Below, piece by piece: positions 23,080 to 31,633 of a stretch of DNA of 38,058 bases. The DNA is taken from assembly GCA_947630215.1 (NCBI GenBank), contig CANRGX010000021.1, forward strand, positions 1 to 38,058, read 5' to 3'. Numbering within the stretch: position 1 is the first letter of the stretch; the number at the start of each line of letters is the position of its first letter. Made by a program: the position numbers and the translations under genes. Below the pieces are notes generated by a model. The model was not told the origin of the DNA. It was given only the letters and a program-made list of their open reading frames with translations, and made no database searches. The DNA comes from an uncultured Eisenbergiella sp. Lineage in GTDB: Bacteria; Bacillota; Clostridia; Lachnospirales; Lachnospiraceae.

Positions 23080-23781
23080 ATGGCAGGAAAGGGCACAATA
23101 CTTTTGATAGAGGACGAGGAGACGATCCGCGATTTCATCGCCGCCAGCCTGCGGGCGCAGGGATATAAGACGGTGTGCGCCGGCGGCGCCAGGGAAGGTA
23201 TGGAGCTGGCGGCGTCGCTGTGTCCGGATCTGATCCTGCTGGATCTGGGGCTGCCGGACAGGGACGGCAGCGAGGTGATCCAGAGCGTCCGGAAGTGGTC
23301 CATGCTGCCCATTCTGGTGATTTCGGCGCGCAGCCAGGAGAAGGAGAAGGTGCAGGCGCTGGATCTGGGTGCTGACGATTATATCACCAAGCCCTTTGGG
23401 ATTTCCGAGCTCATGGCGCGCATTCGGACCGCCCTGCGCCATGGAACGATTGCGTCCGGCACGAACCCTGCCGTGGAGGTCTTTCAGGTGGGGGATCTGA
23501 CGCTGGATTTCCGAAAAAGACTGGTGAAGGCAGCAGGGACAGAGGTGCATTTGACACAGGTAGAGTATAAGATTGTGGCTTTTCTGGCACGCAACGCCGG
23601 AAGGGTTATGACCTATGCCGCCATCATTTCTCACGTGTGGGGGCCCTATATGGACGACAACAACCGGATCCTGCGGGTCAATATGGCCAATATCCGCCGC
23701 AAGCTGGAAAAGAATCCGGCGGAGCCGCGCTATATTTTTACGGAAATCGGCGTGGGCTACCGGATGGCGGAGGAAGAATGA
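23080..23781 (+). CDS. KdpE-like OmpR-family response regulator
   Basis: The 233-residue product has a receiver domain with acidic pair Glu11-Asp12, phospho-acceptor Asp55 (LILLDLGLPD), Ser/Ala81-84, Lys104 (GADDYITKPFG), and an OmpR-type winged helix (about 130-230, with VHLTQVEYKIVAFLARNAGRVM and RRKLEKNP). Sequence context is KdpE-like. It is 21 bases after the kinase gene with AGGAGGGGAGCAG as RBS, so it is cotranscribed. It is expected to bind DNA upstream of its own or envelope-related genes; no target can be pinned here. The gene ends before a long hairpin at 23828. Confidence 0.92.
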   Translation: MAGKGTILLIEDEETIRDFIAASLRAQGYKTVCAGGAREGMELAASLCPDLILLDLGLPDRDGSEVIQSVRKWSMLPILVISARSQEKEKVQALDLGADDYITKPFGISELMARIRTALRHGTIASGTNPAVEVFQVGDLTLDFRKRLVKAAGTEVHLTQVEYKIVAFLARNAGRVMTYAAIISHVWGPYMDDNNRILRVNMANIRRKLEKNPAEPRYIFTEIGVGYRMAEEE

Positions 23782-23827
23782 AGATTTCGGGATTTTTTCA
23801 GAGATAACGTTGAGACAGAACACACAA

Positions 23828-23856
23828 ATCACCGGACTGTGGCACAGTCCGGTGAT
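23828..23856. terminator. Long perfect hairpin between convergent genes
   Basis: Thirteen bases ATCACCGGACTGT (23828-23840) pair perfectly with ACAGTCCGGTGAT (23844-23856) around GGC. It separates the forward KdpE-like gene and the reverse ECF S gene. There is no U-tract on either side, so it may be a bidirectional transcript-end structure rather than a canonical terminator. Confidence 0.7.
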
Positions 23857-23893
23857 GTTGATCTGAGGGGGCCTAAAGGCGTGCAGCTTCCTT

Positions 23894-24490
23894 TTAGCGG
23901 GCAGCCTTGCGGCCGATCCGGAAGAAGAAACCGGATTTTTTCAGGACAGGCAGCAGGGCCGTATAAACCACCGTGGCCACTATCGTGCTGATGACAGCGT
24001 TGATGGTGGAGGAGGTTGAAGTCCAGACCAGGGATACTTCGGCGGCCGGTTTGCCGACGATGTAAATTTTATAGAAGTAGCCGAGCAGCGGATCGAAGAT
24101 GACGTTGAACAAAAGGCCGCCTGCAGAGGCCAGAAACGCCCAGAGCGCAATCTGCTTTTTCTCGGTTTTTTCGGTGATATGTCCGATCCTGTGGGCGATC
24201 AGGCCGGTGACCAGGCCGATGCACAGCTTCAAAAGGAAGGTCTTGGGCGCATAAATCACGTAGACCGGATCCAGCAGATCGCCGATGGTCATACCGATGG
24301 CGCCGCCTAAGCCGCCCAGTGGGCCTCCCAGGATCAGCGCGCCCAGCACGCAGACCGCGTTGCCCAGATGAATGGAAGTGGCGTCGCCGCCCGGAAGCGG
24401 AATCTTAAACTGCAGAAAAGTGAAGATGACGTAAGAAAGAGCGGCAAAAACGCCTGTCATGACCAGCTTTTGTAATTTCTCGTTTTGCAT
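23894..24490 (-). CDS. ECF transporter S component (vitamin uptake), substrate unknown
   Basis: On the reverse strand the ATG at 24490 has AAAGGAGGT about 9 bases upstream; longer in-frame starts would overlap the promoter. The 198-residue product has about six membrane segments with LQFKIPLPGGDATSIHLGNAVCVLGALILGGPLGGLGGAIGMTIGDLLDP, a motif set of S components in ECF vitamin transporters (a folded core with GN and GGPLGG). It binds one vitamin and uses shared EcfA/EcfT proteins. Which vitamin cannot be told; no riboswitch is visible. It is the only gene on the reverse strand in the window and is flanked by a convergent hairpin at its end. Confidence 0.82.
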   Translation of the reverse strand: MQNEKLQKLVMTGVFAALSYVIFTFLQFKIPLPGGDATSIHLGNAVCVLGALILGGPLGGLGGAIGMTIGDLLDPVYVIYAPKTFLLKLCIGLVTGLIAHRIGHITEKTEKKQIALWAFLASAGGLLFNVIFDPLLGYFYKIYIVGKPAAEVSLVWTSTSSTINAVISTIVATVVYTALLPVLKKSGFFFRIGRKAAR

Positions 24491-24530
24491 GGGAAGGATA
24501 CCTCCTTTGGTTTTGTTGGATTTTGATTTC

Positions 24531-24565
24531 ATTATACGCAAAAGTGGCATGATAAAAAGTGCCAT
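24531..24565 (-). promoter_or_regulatory. Predicted promoter and dyad for the reverse-strand ECF S gene
   Basis: On the reverse strand a perfect TATAAT lies at 24536-24531, about 40 bases before the start codon. No good -35 exists. Instead TGGCA (24546-24550) and TGCCA (24561-24565) form an inverted repeat with 15-base centre spacing in that place, suggesting an activator or repressor site. Confidence 0.4.
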
Positions 24566-24642
24566 TTTGATATTTTTTGAGCAGGCCAGTTAAAAGGAAA
24601 AAGCGGAAGGGAGAAGTTTATAGATTTTTCATTTCTTCCTGC

Positions 24643-24671
24643 TTGACATAGTCCCCGGCGGCTCATATACT
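24643..24671 (+). promoter_or_regulatory. Sigma-A promoter of the MarR-ABC operon
   Basis: Perfect TTGACA (24643-24648), 17-base spacer, TATACT (24666-24671). AT-rich repeats TTAAC (24671-24675 and 24686-24690) lie at the start of transcription and are candidates for MarR binding. Confidence 0.82.
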
Positions 24672-24750
24672 TAACAAGTAAATTATTAACTAACTAAGGA
24701 AAGAGAGAAGAATTGCTGTCTGCTCAGTTCAAAAAAGGAGGGTTGCAGAC

Positions 24751-25203
24751 ATGACGGATTTGCGGTGTGATATGGCCCGCGAGCTGTCCCTGAAATTCCG
24801 CAGGGCGGATCGGGCGTTCAAACGGTGTATCCGGCGGCGCGTGAAGGATACCGGCGTATTCCAGAGCCAGCACAGGCTGCTGATGCATCTGAGCCAGAAC
24901 CCCAACTGTTCCCAGGTGGAGCTGTCGGCCTGTCTGGAGGTTTCGCCGGCGGCCATCGCGGTTTCCTTAAAGAAGCTGGAACGGGGCGGTTATATCCGGC
25001 GGGAGGTACATGAGAGCGACAACCGTGTCCATCAGGTGATCATCACCGAGAAGGGGCGGCAGGTCATTGAAAAGAGTATTCTCATGTTTCAGGAAATTGA
25101 AACCAATATGTTCGATGGATTTTCAGAGGAAGAAATGAAACAGTTCGCAAATTTCATGGATCGGATCCAATGCAATCTGGATCCGGGGAAGGAGAAGCAG
25201 TAA
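24751..25203 (+). CDS. MarR-family transcriptional regulator
   Basis: The 150-residue product has the MarR winged-helix: an N-terminal dimer helix, HRLLMHLSQNPNCSQVELSACLEVSPAAIAVSLKKLERGGYIRREVHESDNRVHQVIITEKG (about 47-108) and a C-terminal dimer helix to NLDPGKEKQ. It is expected to repress the two ABC exporter genes that follow with no gap (the stop at 25201 directly precedes the ATG at 25204). Its own promoter is strong. A drug or toxic metabolite should be the inducer. Family assignment is clear; the ligand is not. Confidence 0.92.
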   Translation: MTDLRCDMARELSLKFRRADRAFKRCIRRRVKDTGVFQSQHRLLMHLSQNPNCSQVELSACLEVSPAAIAVSLKKLERGGYIRREVHESDNRVHQVIITEKGRQVIEKSILMFQEIETNMFDGFSEEEMKQFANFMDRIQCNLDPGKEKQ

Positions 25204-26937
25204 ATGAAACGGTACATGAAATATGTAAGGCCCTATCTTTACGCTTTTATTCTGGGGCCGATCCTGATGATTACGGAGGTGGCGGGCGAAGTGCTGATGC
25301 CTTCCCTCATGGCTGATATCATCAATGTGGGCGCGCTCAATCATGACGTGGGCTATATTGTCGGCAAAGGGCTTTCCATGATCGGTGTGGCGCTGATTAT
25401 GATGATAGGCGGCATCGGGGGCGCGTGGTTTGCCTCCAAAGCGGCGGTCAGCTTCAGCGCGGATCTGCGCAAGGATCTGTTCCGGAAAATACAGACCTTT
25501 TCTTTCGCCAACCTGGATCGGTTTTCCACCGGTTCGCTGGTGACCAGACTGACCAACGACATCACCCAGGTACAGAATCTGATCATGATGGGGCTGCGCA
25601 TGGCGCTGCGGGCGCCGGGAATGCTGATCGGGGCTGTCATTATGGCGTTTATTATGAACCGGCAGCTCGCCATGATTTTTCTGGTGATCCTGCCGATAAT
25701 GGTGGTTGCGGTGGCTGTCGTCATCCGCGTCGCCTTTCCCCGGTTCACGATCTTACAGAAAAAGCTGGACGCCCTAAACTCCAATATTCAGGAGATGCTG
25801 ACCAATGTGCGGGTCATCAAATCCTTTGTCCGCGGCAGCTATGAGGAGGAACGGTTCGCCCGCTCCAACGCGGAGCTGAAAAATTCCGGCTTAAACGCGT
25901 TTAAAATTGTGATCATTCAGATGCCGGTGGTCATGCTGTTTATGAATACCACGACGCTTCTGGTCGTCTGGTTCGGCGGCAACCAGATTTTGACGGGACG
26001 GATGCCGGTGGGCGATCTGACCGCGTTTACCACCTATGTGGTGCAGGTGCTTTCTTCTCTGATGATGCTGGCCATGGTGCTTCTGACCAGTTCCCGCGCC
26101 ATTGCCAGTTTAAAGCGGATTACGGAGGTGCTGGACGCCAAGGTGGATCTGACCGACGAGGACGCGCGCTACAGTCAGGTTCCGGTAAAGCATGGGAAGA
26201 TTGAATTTCAGAACGTATCGTTCCGCTACTATAAGAACAGTGAAGAAAAGGTACTGGACGACATCGATCTGGTGATCGAGCCCGGACAGACCGTGGGCAT
26301 CATCGGATCCACCGGCTGTGGAAAGACCACGCTGGTTTCCCTGATTCCCAGGCTGTATGACGCAGACGAGGGGAAGGTGCTGGTGGACGGCATCGACGTC
26401 AGGGATTACTCTCTGAAAAATCTGCGGGACGGCGTGGGCATGGTGCTGCAGAAAAACGTGCTCTTTTCCGGCACGATTCAGGAAAATCTGCGCTGGGGGG
26501 ATGAGAACGCCACCCGGGAAGAACTGCTGGAGGCTTCCCGCAGCGCCCAGGCGGACGAATTTGTCCAAAATTTCACACAGGGTTATGAGACAGAACTGGG
26601 GCAGGGCGGCGTGAACGTATCCGGCGGGCAGAAGCAGCGTCTGTGTATTGCCAGAGCGCTCTTAAAAAAGCCAAAGATTCTGATCCTGGACGATTCCACC
26701 AGCGCGGTGGATACGGCCACGGAGGCCAAGATCCGGGAGACCTTCCGCACCACCTTAAAAGATACCACAAAGCTGATTATCGCCCAGCGGATTACCTCCG
26801 TCATGGAAGCCGATCAGATTCTGGTGATGGACGAAGGAAAGATTGTGGGCCGGGGCCGTCACGAAGAACTGATGAAGGACTGCGAGGCCTATCGGGAAAT
26901 CTATGATTCTCAGATGAGAGAGGAGGTGCTGGCATAA
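25204..26937 (+). CDS. ABC exporter half-transporter, degenerate site partner
   Basis: The 577-residue product is a type IV ABC exporter half: six membrane segments (about 15-310) with an intracellular coupling loop, then an ATPase domain with Walker A GSTGCGKTT near 367, signature NVSGGQKQR near 471 and Walker B ILILDDSTSAVD near 493. The catalytic Glu after Walker B is Asp and the switch His is Gln (IIAQRIT), so its Walker site is the degenerate one of a heterodimer. This matches the TM287-type partner. It starts right after MarR and overlaps the next gene by one base. It probably exports drugs or lipophilic compounds. Confidence 0.92.
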   Translation: MKRYMKYVRPYLYAFILGPILMITEVAGEVLMPSLMADIINVGALNHDVGYIVGKGLSMIGVALIMMIGGIGGAWFASKAAVSFSADLRKDLFRKIQTFSFANLDRFSTGSLVTRLTNDITQVQNLIMMGLRMALRAPGMLIGAVIMAFIMNRQLAMIFLVILPIMVVAVAVVIRVAFPRFTILQKKLDALNSNIQEMLTNVRVIKSFVRGSYEEERFARSNAELKNSGLNAFKIVIIQMPVVMLFMNTTTLLVVWFGGNQILTGRMPVGDLTAFTTYVVQVLSSLMMLAMVLLTSSRAIASLKRITEVLDAKVDLTDEDARYSQVPVKHGKIEFQNVSFRYYKNSEEKVLDDIDLVIEPGQTVGIIGSTGCGKTTLVSLIPRLYDADEGKVLVDGIDVRDYSLKNLRDGVGMVLQKNVLFSGTIQENLRWGDENATREELLEASRSAQADEFVQNFTQGYETELGQGGVNVSGGQKQRLCIARALLKKPKILILDDSTSAVDTATEAKIRETFRTTLKDTTKLIIAQRITSVMEADQILVMDEGKIVGRGRHEELMKDCEAYREIYDSQMREEVLA

Positions 26938-28814
26938 TGGATCAGGCAAGAAAAGAACGTCTCATAAAAAAATATGCCTACGCGCAGCAGACCGATATGC
27001 CCGGCGCAGGCGGGCCGGGGCCAAGACCGGGCAGAGGGCCCGGCAGGGGCGGCCGGAACATGGCCGTCAAAAAACCGGAAAATTCCAGGCAGGCCGTCAG
27101 GCGGCTGTTCTCCTATCTGGAGCAGGACACCGGAAAGCTGTTTCTCGTATTTTTCTGCGTGATTGCAGGCACGGTTTCCATGCTGGCCGGTTCCTATATG
27201 CTGCGGCCCATTATCAACAGTCTGACCGAGGAGGGAGGCAACCCGCAGAAGCTGCTGCATTCCCTTATCCTCATGGCGGCGGTCTATGCGGTGGGGATCC
27301 TGGCCCAGTATTTCCAGCAGCGCATCATGATCACCGTTTCCCAGGGAGCGTTGGAGCGGATCCGAAACGAACTGTTCTGCAAAGTCCAGCGGCTCCCGGT
27401 ACGCTTCTATGATACCAACAACAACGGCGACATTATGAGCCGTTTTACCAACGATCTGGACGCGGTGGGGGATATGCTCAACAACACCATTGTGCAGATC
27501 ATTTCCGGTGTGATCAACGTCACGGGTACGCTGTGTCTGATGCTGTATACCAATGTCTGGCTGACGCTGGTCACCGTGCTCATGGTGCCGCTGATGCTGA
27601 AGCTGGCGGGCATGGTAATGGCGCGCAGCCGCCGCTTCTACAAGGCGCAGCAGGCGGCGCTGGGCACGCTCAACGGATATATTGAGGAAACCATCACGGG
27701 ACAGAAAGTGGTCAAAGTGTTCTGTCATGAGGAAGTGGCGCAGGAGGAGTTTGAATTTCTCAACTACGATCTGCGGGATAAGCAGATTTTCGCCCAGTTC
27801 TTTGGCGGCATTATGGGCCCGGTCATGAACGGCAGCGGGCAGATCAGCTACTCCGTGACCGCGATTGTAGGCGGTATCCTCTGTGTGCTGCGGGGCTTTG
27901 ATCTGGGCGGCCTGACGGTATTTGTCAACTATTCCCGTCAGTTTACCCGTCCCATCAACGAGCTTTCCATGCAGATGAACACGGTATTCTCCGCCCTGGC
28001 CGGTGCGGAGCGGGTATTCCGGATCATGGATGAGGAGCCGGAGGCCCCCGACAGTCCGGATGCGGTCACACTGGATCCCTGCCAGGGGCATGTGGTTCTT
28101 CAGGACGTGACGTTTGGCTACAATCCGGATAAGGTTATCCTCAAAAAGATTTCCCTTTATGCCAAGCCGGGACAGAAGATTGCTCTGGTGGGCTCCACCG
28201 GCGCGGGCAAGACCACGATTACCAATCTGATCACACGGTTTTATGACATCGATTCCGGCAGCATCACCATCGACGGCGTGGATATCCGCAATATCAAACG
28301 GGATAATCTGCGTTCCAATATCGCCATGGTACTGCAGGATACGCATCTGTTTACCGGTACGATCCGGGAGAATATCCGCTACGGACGGCTGGACGCCACC
28401 GACGAGGAGGTGGAGGAGGCGGCAAAGCTGGCCAGCGCCCACCATTTTATCCGCCGTCTGGAGCATGGGTATGATACCATGATTGAAGGAGACGGCGCGA
28501 ACCTGAGCCAGGGGCAGAGACAGCTGTTAAACATTGCCCGCGCGGCCATTTCCAAAGCGCCGATCCTGATTCTGGATGAAGCTACCAGCTCCGTGGATAC
28601 CAGGACGGAACGCCATATCGAGCACGGTATGGATCGGCTGATGGCCACCCGGACTACCTTCGTCATCGCCCACCGGCTCTCCACCGTCCGGAACGCCAAC
28701 GCCATTATGGTGCTGGAGAACGGCGAAATCATCGAGCGCGGCGATCACGACGAACTGCTGGCGATGAAAGGCAGATATTACGAACTGTATACCGGAAAGA
28801 CCGAACTGGACTAA
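26937..28814 (+). CDS. ABC exporter half-transporter, consensus site partner
   Basis: The 625-residue product is the second half: a Gly/Pro/Arg-rich extension (about 20-45), six membrane segments, then Walker A GSTGAGKTT near 419, signature NLSQGQRQL near 522, Walker B ILILDEATSSVD near 543 with the catalytic Glu present, and switch His in VIAHRLS near 578. It resembles TM288-like partners, so the pair should form a heterodimer with one active and one degenerate ATP site. The overlap ATAATG at 26934-26939 couples translation with the first half. The low-complexity N-terminal tail is unusual for the family. Confidence 0.92.
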   Translation: MDQARKERLIKKYAYAQQTDMPGAGGPGPRPGRGPGRGGRNMAVKKPENSRQAVRRLFSYLEQDTGKLFLVFFCVIAGTVSMLAGSYMLRPIINSLTEEGGNPQKLLHSLILMAAVYAVGILAQYFQQRIMITVSQGALERIRNELFCKVQRLPVRFYDTNNNGDIMSRFTNDLDAVGDMLNNTIVQIISGVINVTGTLCLMLYTNVWLTLVTVLMVPLMLKLAGMVMARSRRFYKAQQAALGTLNGYIEETITGQKVVKVFCHEEVAQEEFEFLNYDLRDKQIFAQFFGGIMGPVMNGSGQISYSVTAIVGGILCVLRGFDLGGLTVFVNYSRQFTRPINELSMQMNTVFSALAGAERVFRIMDEEPEAPDSPDAVTLDPCQGHVVLQDVTFGYNPDKVILKKISLYAKPGQKIALVGSTGAGKTTITNLITRFYDIDSGSITIDGVDIRNIKRDNLRSNIAMVLQDTHLFTGTIRENIRYGRLDATDEEVEEAAKLASAHHFIRRLEHGYDTMIEGDGANLSQGQRQLLNIARAAISKAPILILDEATSSVDTRTERHIEHGMDRLMATRTTFVIAHRLSTVRNANAIMVLENGEIIERGDHDELLAMKGRYYELYTGKTELD

Positions 28815-28865
28815 GCGCAGAGCCGGCCGGACCCGGCCCCAAAAAGAGGGAAAAGGAGAACGTAT

Positions 28866-30347
28866 ATGTACGATCAACAGGCATATCTGGATCAAATCGA
28901 GGCGGTCATCGCCCGGGGCCCCTATCGTGACGACTGGGAATCTTTGTCGGCTTACCGGGTGCCGCAGTGGTACCGGGACGCCAAATTTGGAATTTTCATT
29001 CACTGGGGCGTCTATTCGGTGCCGGCCTTTGACAGCGAGTGGTATTCCCGGAATATGTATATCCAGGGTTCCCGGGCCTATCAGCATCATCTGGAAACCT
29101 ACGGCCCCCAGAGCCGCTTCGGGTATAAAGAGTTTATTCCGCTGTTTCGGGCCGAACGCTATGATCCGGAAGCATGGGCCGATCTGTTTGTCAAATCCGG
29201 TGCAAAATATGTGGTGCCCGTGGCGGAGCACCACGACGGTTTTCAGATGTATCCCAGCGCGCTTTCCCACTGGAACGCCGCCGAAATGGGGCCGCGCCGG
29301 GATACGCTGGGCGAGCTGACAAAGGCGCTGACGGAGCGGGGACTGGTAAACGGAGCCTCCTCCCACCGCATCGAACACTGGTTTTTTATGGGGCACGGGA
29401 AGGAATTTGACAGCGATATCAAAGAACCGCTGGCGCGGGGGGATTTTTACTGGCCCGCGCAGAAGGAACCGCAGGATCATTTTGATTTCTTCAGTCAGCC
29501 GTCGCCCGACAGGGAGTTTCTGGACGACTGGCTGATCCGCACCTGCGAGCTCATCGACGCCTATCGGCCGAGTGTCCTGTATTTTGACTGGTGGATTTCC
29601 CACAGCAGCGCCAAACAGAATCTGAAGAAGATTGCGGCCTACTATTATAACCGGGCGGCGGAATGGGGCAGGGAGGTTGTCCTTACCTATAAGCATGACG
29701 CCTTTGCCTTTGGCTGCGCGGTGCCGGACATGGAGCGGGGCGTCTTTTCCCAGGTGAAGCCCTTTTACTGGCAGACGGATACGGCGGTGGCGCGCAACAG
29801 CTGGTGCTACACGGAAGGGAACTGTTACAAGGATCCGGAGGAAATCCTGCAATATCTGGCGGATGTGGTCAGCAAAAACGGCAATCTGCTTTTAAACATC
29901 GGCCCCAGGGCCGACGGCACCATTCCGGAGGAGGACGCCCATATCCTGCGGGAAGTGGGGAAATGGCTTTCTGTCAACGGGGAAGCCATCTACGGCTCTC
30001 ATGTCTGGCGGGAGTACGGGGAAGGGCCCACCGCCCTGTCGGAAGGGCAGTTTACCGACGGCCAAAAACCGGTCTACACGCCGCAGGATTTTCGCTATAC
30101 CGTCAAAGACGGCGCCCTCTATGCCATTGCCATGAAGACAGCGCCGGAGGGAACCTACTGCCTGACCAGATTCGCGCTGCGCAGTCCCGAGGGCAGGCCC
30201 TGTTTCGACGGGATCCTGACGTCGGTGAAGGCGCTGGGCTTCCCGGATGCTGTCCTGGGCTGGGAGCGGACGAAAGAGGGGCTTGTGATCCGGACAAAGG
30301 GGTTGCAATCGCCCTATCCGGTGGTCTTTCGGATGGAGACGGACTGA
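28866..30347 (+). CDS. Alpha-L-fucosidase (GH29), cytoplasmic
   Basis: The 493-residue product has GH29 signatures: FGIFIHWGVYSVPAF near 39-53, EWYSRNMY, VPVAEHHDGFQMYPS near 120-134, and VLYFDWWIS with nucleophile Asp241. An LLNIGPRADGTIPEEDAHILREVGKWL near 340 ends the catalytic part, followed by a beta-sandwich. There is no signal peptide, so it cleaves fucosylated glycans taken into the cytoplasm; human milk or mucin oligosaccharides are plausible substrates for a gut species. GGAAAAGGAGAACGTAT is the RBS. It is 51 bases after the ABC exporter and 31 bases before the sigma gene, but no sugar transporter is nearby. Confidence 0.93.
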   Translation: MYDQQAYLDQIEAVIARGPYRDDWESLSAYRVPQWYRDAKFGIFIHWGVYSVPAFDSEWYSRNMYIQGSRAYQHHLETYGPQSRFGYKEFIPLFRAERYDPEAWADLFVKSGAKYVVPVAEHHDGFQMYPSALSHWNAAEMGPRRDTLGELTKALTERGLVNGASSHRIEHWFFMGHGKEFDSDIKEPLARGDFYWPAQKEPQDHFDFFSQPSPDREFLDDWLIRTCELIDAYRPSVLYFDWWISHSSAKQNLKKIAAYYYNRAAEWGREVVLTYKHDAFAFGCAVPDMERGVFSQVKPFYWQTDTAVARNSWCYTEGNCYKDPEEILQYLADVVSKNGNLLLNIGPRADGTIPEEDAHILREVGKWLSVNGEAIYGSHVWREYGEGPTALSEGQFTDGQKPVYTPQDFRYTVKDGALYAIAMKTAPEGTYCLTRFALRSPEGRPCFDGILTSVKALGFPDAVLGWERTKEGLVIRTKGLQSPYPVVFRMETD

Positions 30348-30378
30348 AAATTCCCCACGTCTACGGGAGACCTGCACG

Positions 30379-30897
30379 ATGTTGATTTTTCTGCAAATGA
30401 TAGAAACTCCGCAGGAGAAGTCAAAATTTGAAATTCTCTATCAGCAGTACCGAAACCTGATGTTTTCTATTGCCCGTCAAATTCTGAAAAATGACCAGGA
30501 TGCAGAAGATGCGGTACATCAGGCGTTTGTAAAAATTGCGGAGAATATAAAAAAAATAGACGAACCGATAAGCCCGCAAACAAAAAGCTATGTCGTTACC
30601 ATTGCCGAGAACAAGGCGATTGATATATACCGAAAACACCAGCGACATATGACGATTGCACTTACAGAGGAAGTTCATGGTCTGGAAGTCAATACGGAAG
30701 GGATCGGTGATTTAGCTGGCTGTATTCTGAAGCTGCCCGGACGATATCGGGAGATGATTTTGCTGCGGTATCATCATGGCTATAGCATTCAGGAAATTGC
30801 TAAAATGATGGGAATTTCAGTATCTGCTGCTAATAAGCTCAATCAGCGTGCCAAAAACAGGCTGAGGGATCTGTGCAGGGAAGAAGGTTTGATTTGA
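30379..30897 (+). CDS. ECF-type RNA polymerase sigma factor
   Basis: The 172-residue product has sigma region 2 (about 18-88): FEILYQQYRNLMFSIARQILKNDQDAEDAVHQAFVKIAENI with the -10-recognition part, and region 4 (about 112-165) with RYREMILLRYHHGYSIQEIAKMMGISVSAANKLNQRAKNRL. It lacks region 3, so it is an extracytoplasmic-function type. It overlaps the next gene, a DUF4367 anti-sigma, by four bases, which is the standard arrangement. It starts 31 bases after the fucosidase with no separate promoter seen. Base composition is lower in GC than the upstream gene. It likely directs the small secreted proteins that follow, which is inference. Confidence 0.9.
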   Translation: MLIFLQMIETPQEKSKFEILYQQYRNLMFSIARQILKNDQDAEDAVHQAFVKIAENIKKIDEPISPQTKSYVVTIAENKAIDIYRKHQRHMTIALTEEVHGLEVNTEGIGDLAGCILKLPGRYREMILLRYHHGYSIQEIAKMMGISVSAANKLNQRAKNRLRDLCREEGLI

Positions 30898-31559
30898 TAA
30901 CGGAAGATATGCTGCAGGCAGCAGCCCATGAGGCGGACAAAGCGTTACAAGACAGCCTTTTTGATTTGGCAAAGAGCGAACATATTTTTTCAAAGAGGTT
31001 TGAGCGAAAGATCCGGAAACTGATCCGCAGAGCCCGTCATCCAGTGGCAACCGTTGTATTTCGACGAGCTGTCTGTGTGTGCCAAATTGTTATTCTTATT
31101 TTTGGTGTATGGCTTCTTGCGGATGCCGAGGCCAGAACGGCATTTCTGAACTGGACACGCCGCCAATACGAATCCTTTTATGAATATCGCGCAAACGACA
31201 GCTCCAATAAAACAGACTATAGTTTATCCTGGCTGCCGGACGGATACACTTTATCATATACAAGGGAACTATCGGGCAACACGGTTCAGGTTTATGAGAA
31301 AGAAGATGGTCTTCGGATTTATTTCAGTTATTCAACTGAAGCGGATTCCAGCAGTCTTTTTGTGGAATCGGATTATGTATTGTGCCAGACAGTGGAACTG
31401 GGAGATGTAAAGGCCGATTTTTATCGTGCAAAGACGGAAAATGTATCAAATGTTCTCATATGGACGTCGCCGGACGGATCCACACTGTTTAGCATCAGTG
31501 CTTTTTTGGAACAGGATCAACTGGTTCAGATAGCAAAAAATATAAAAGTACAGGAATAA
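30894..31559 (+). CDS. Anti-sigma factor-like membrane protein (DUF4367)
   Basis: The start is a TTG at 30894 overlapping the sigma stop (30895-30897), with AAGAAGG upstream. The 221-residue product has a cytoplasmic N-terminal part (about 1-55), one membrane segment (about 62-83), and a C-terminal extracellular beta-rich domain of DUF4367 type with SLSWLPDGYTLSYTREL and TVQVYEKEDGLRIYFSYS. Cytoplasmic anti-sigma domains followed by a membrane helix and an outer sensor are standard. It should hold the sigma factor inactive until an envelope signal. No classic ZAS zinc motif is obvious. Confidence 0.82.
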   Translation: MITEDMLQAAAHEADKALQDSLFDLAKSEHIFSKRFERKIRKLIRRARHPVATVVFRRAVCVCQIVILIFGVWLLADAEARTAFLNWTRRQYESFYEYRANDSSNKTDYSLSWLPDGYTLSYTRELSGNTVQVYEKEDGLRIYFSYSTEADSSSLFVESDYVLCQTVELGDVKADFYRAKTENVSNVLIWTSPDGSTLFSISAFLEQDQLVQIAKNIKVQE

Positions 31560-31572
31560 ATTTTTTGGATTC

Positions 31573-31611
31573 GTGTCCAAATTGGCCCCCTTTCTTCGTT
31601 TAAGAGATAAT
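31573..31611 (+). promoter_or_regulatory. Candidate promoter before the small secreted protein
   Basis: Two readings are possible: GTGTCC (31573-31578) plus CGTTTAA (31597-31603) as an ECF-sigma type, or TTGGCC (31582-31587) plus GATAAT (31606-31611) with 18-base spacing as sigma-A. CCAAATTGG between them is a palindrome. The gene's strong RBS (AAGGAAAGGGGGTG) follows. Confidence 0.35.
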
Positions 31612-31633
31612 AACAAGGAAAGGGGGTGATTTT

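Noticed and set aside
26910-28466. 518-codon reverse-strand open frame
   Set aside because: It overlaps the second ABC exporter half, whose Walker and signature motifs are unambiguous.
30341-30378. AAATTCCCC...CG before the sigma gene as a copy of the candidate ECF promoter at 31573
   Set aside because: The spacing differs by two bases from the 31.6 kb site, the match is mostly C-run, and it overlaps the fucosidase stop. Too weak to claim autoregulation.
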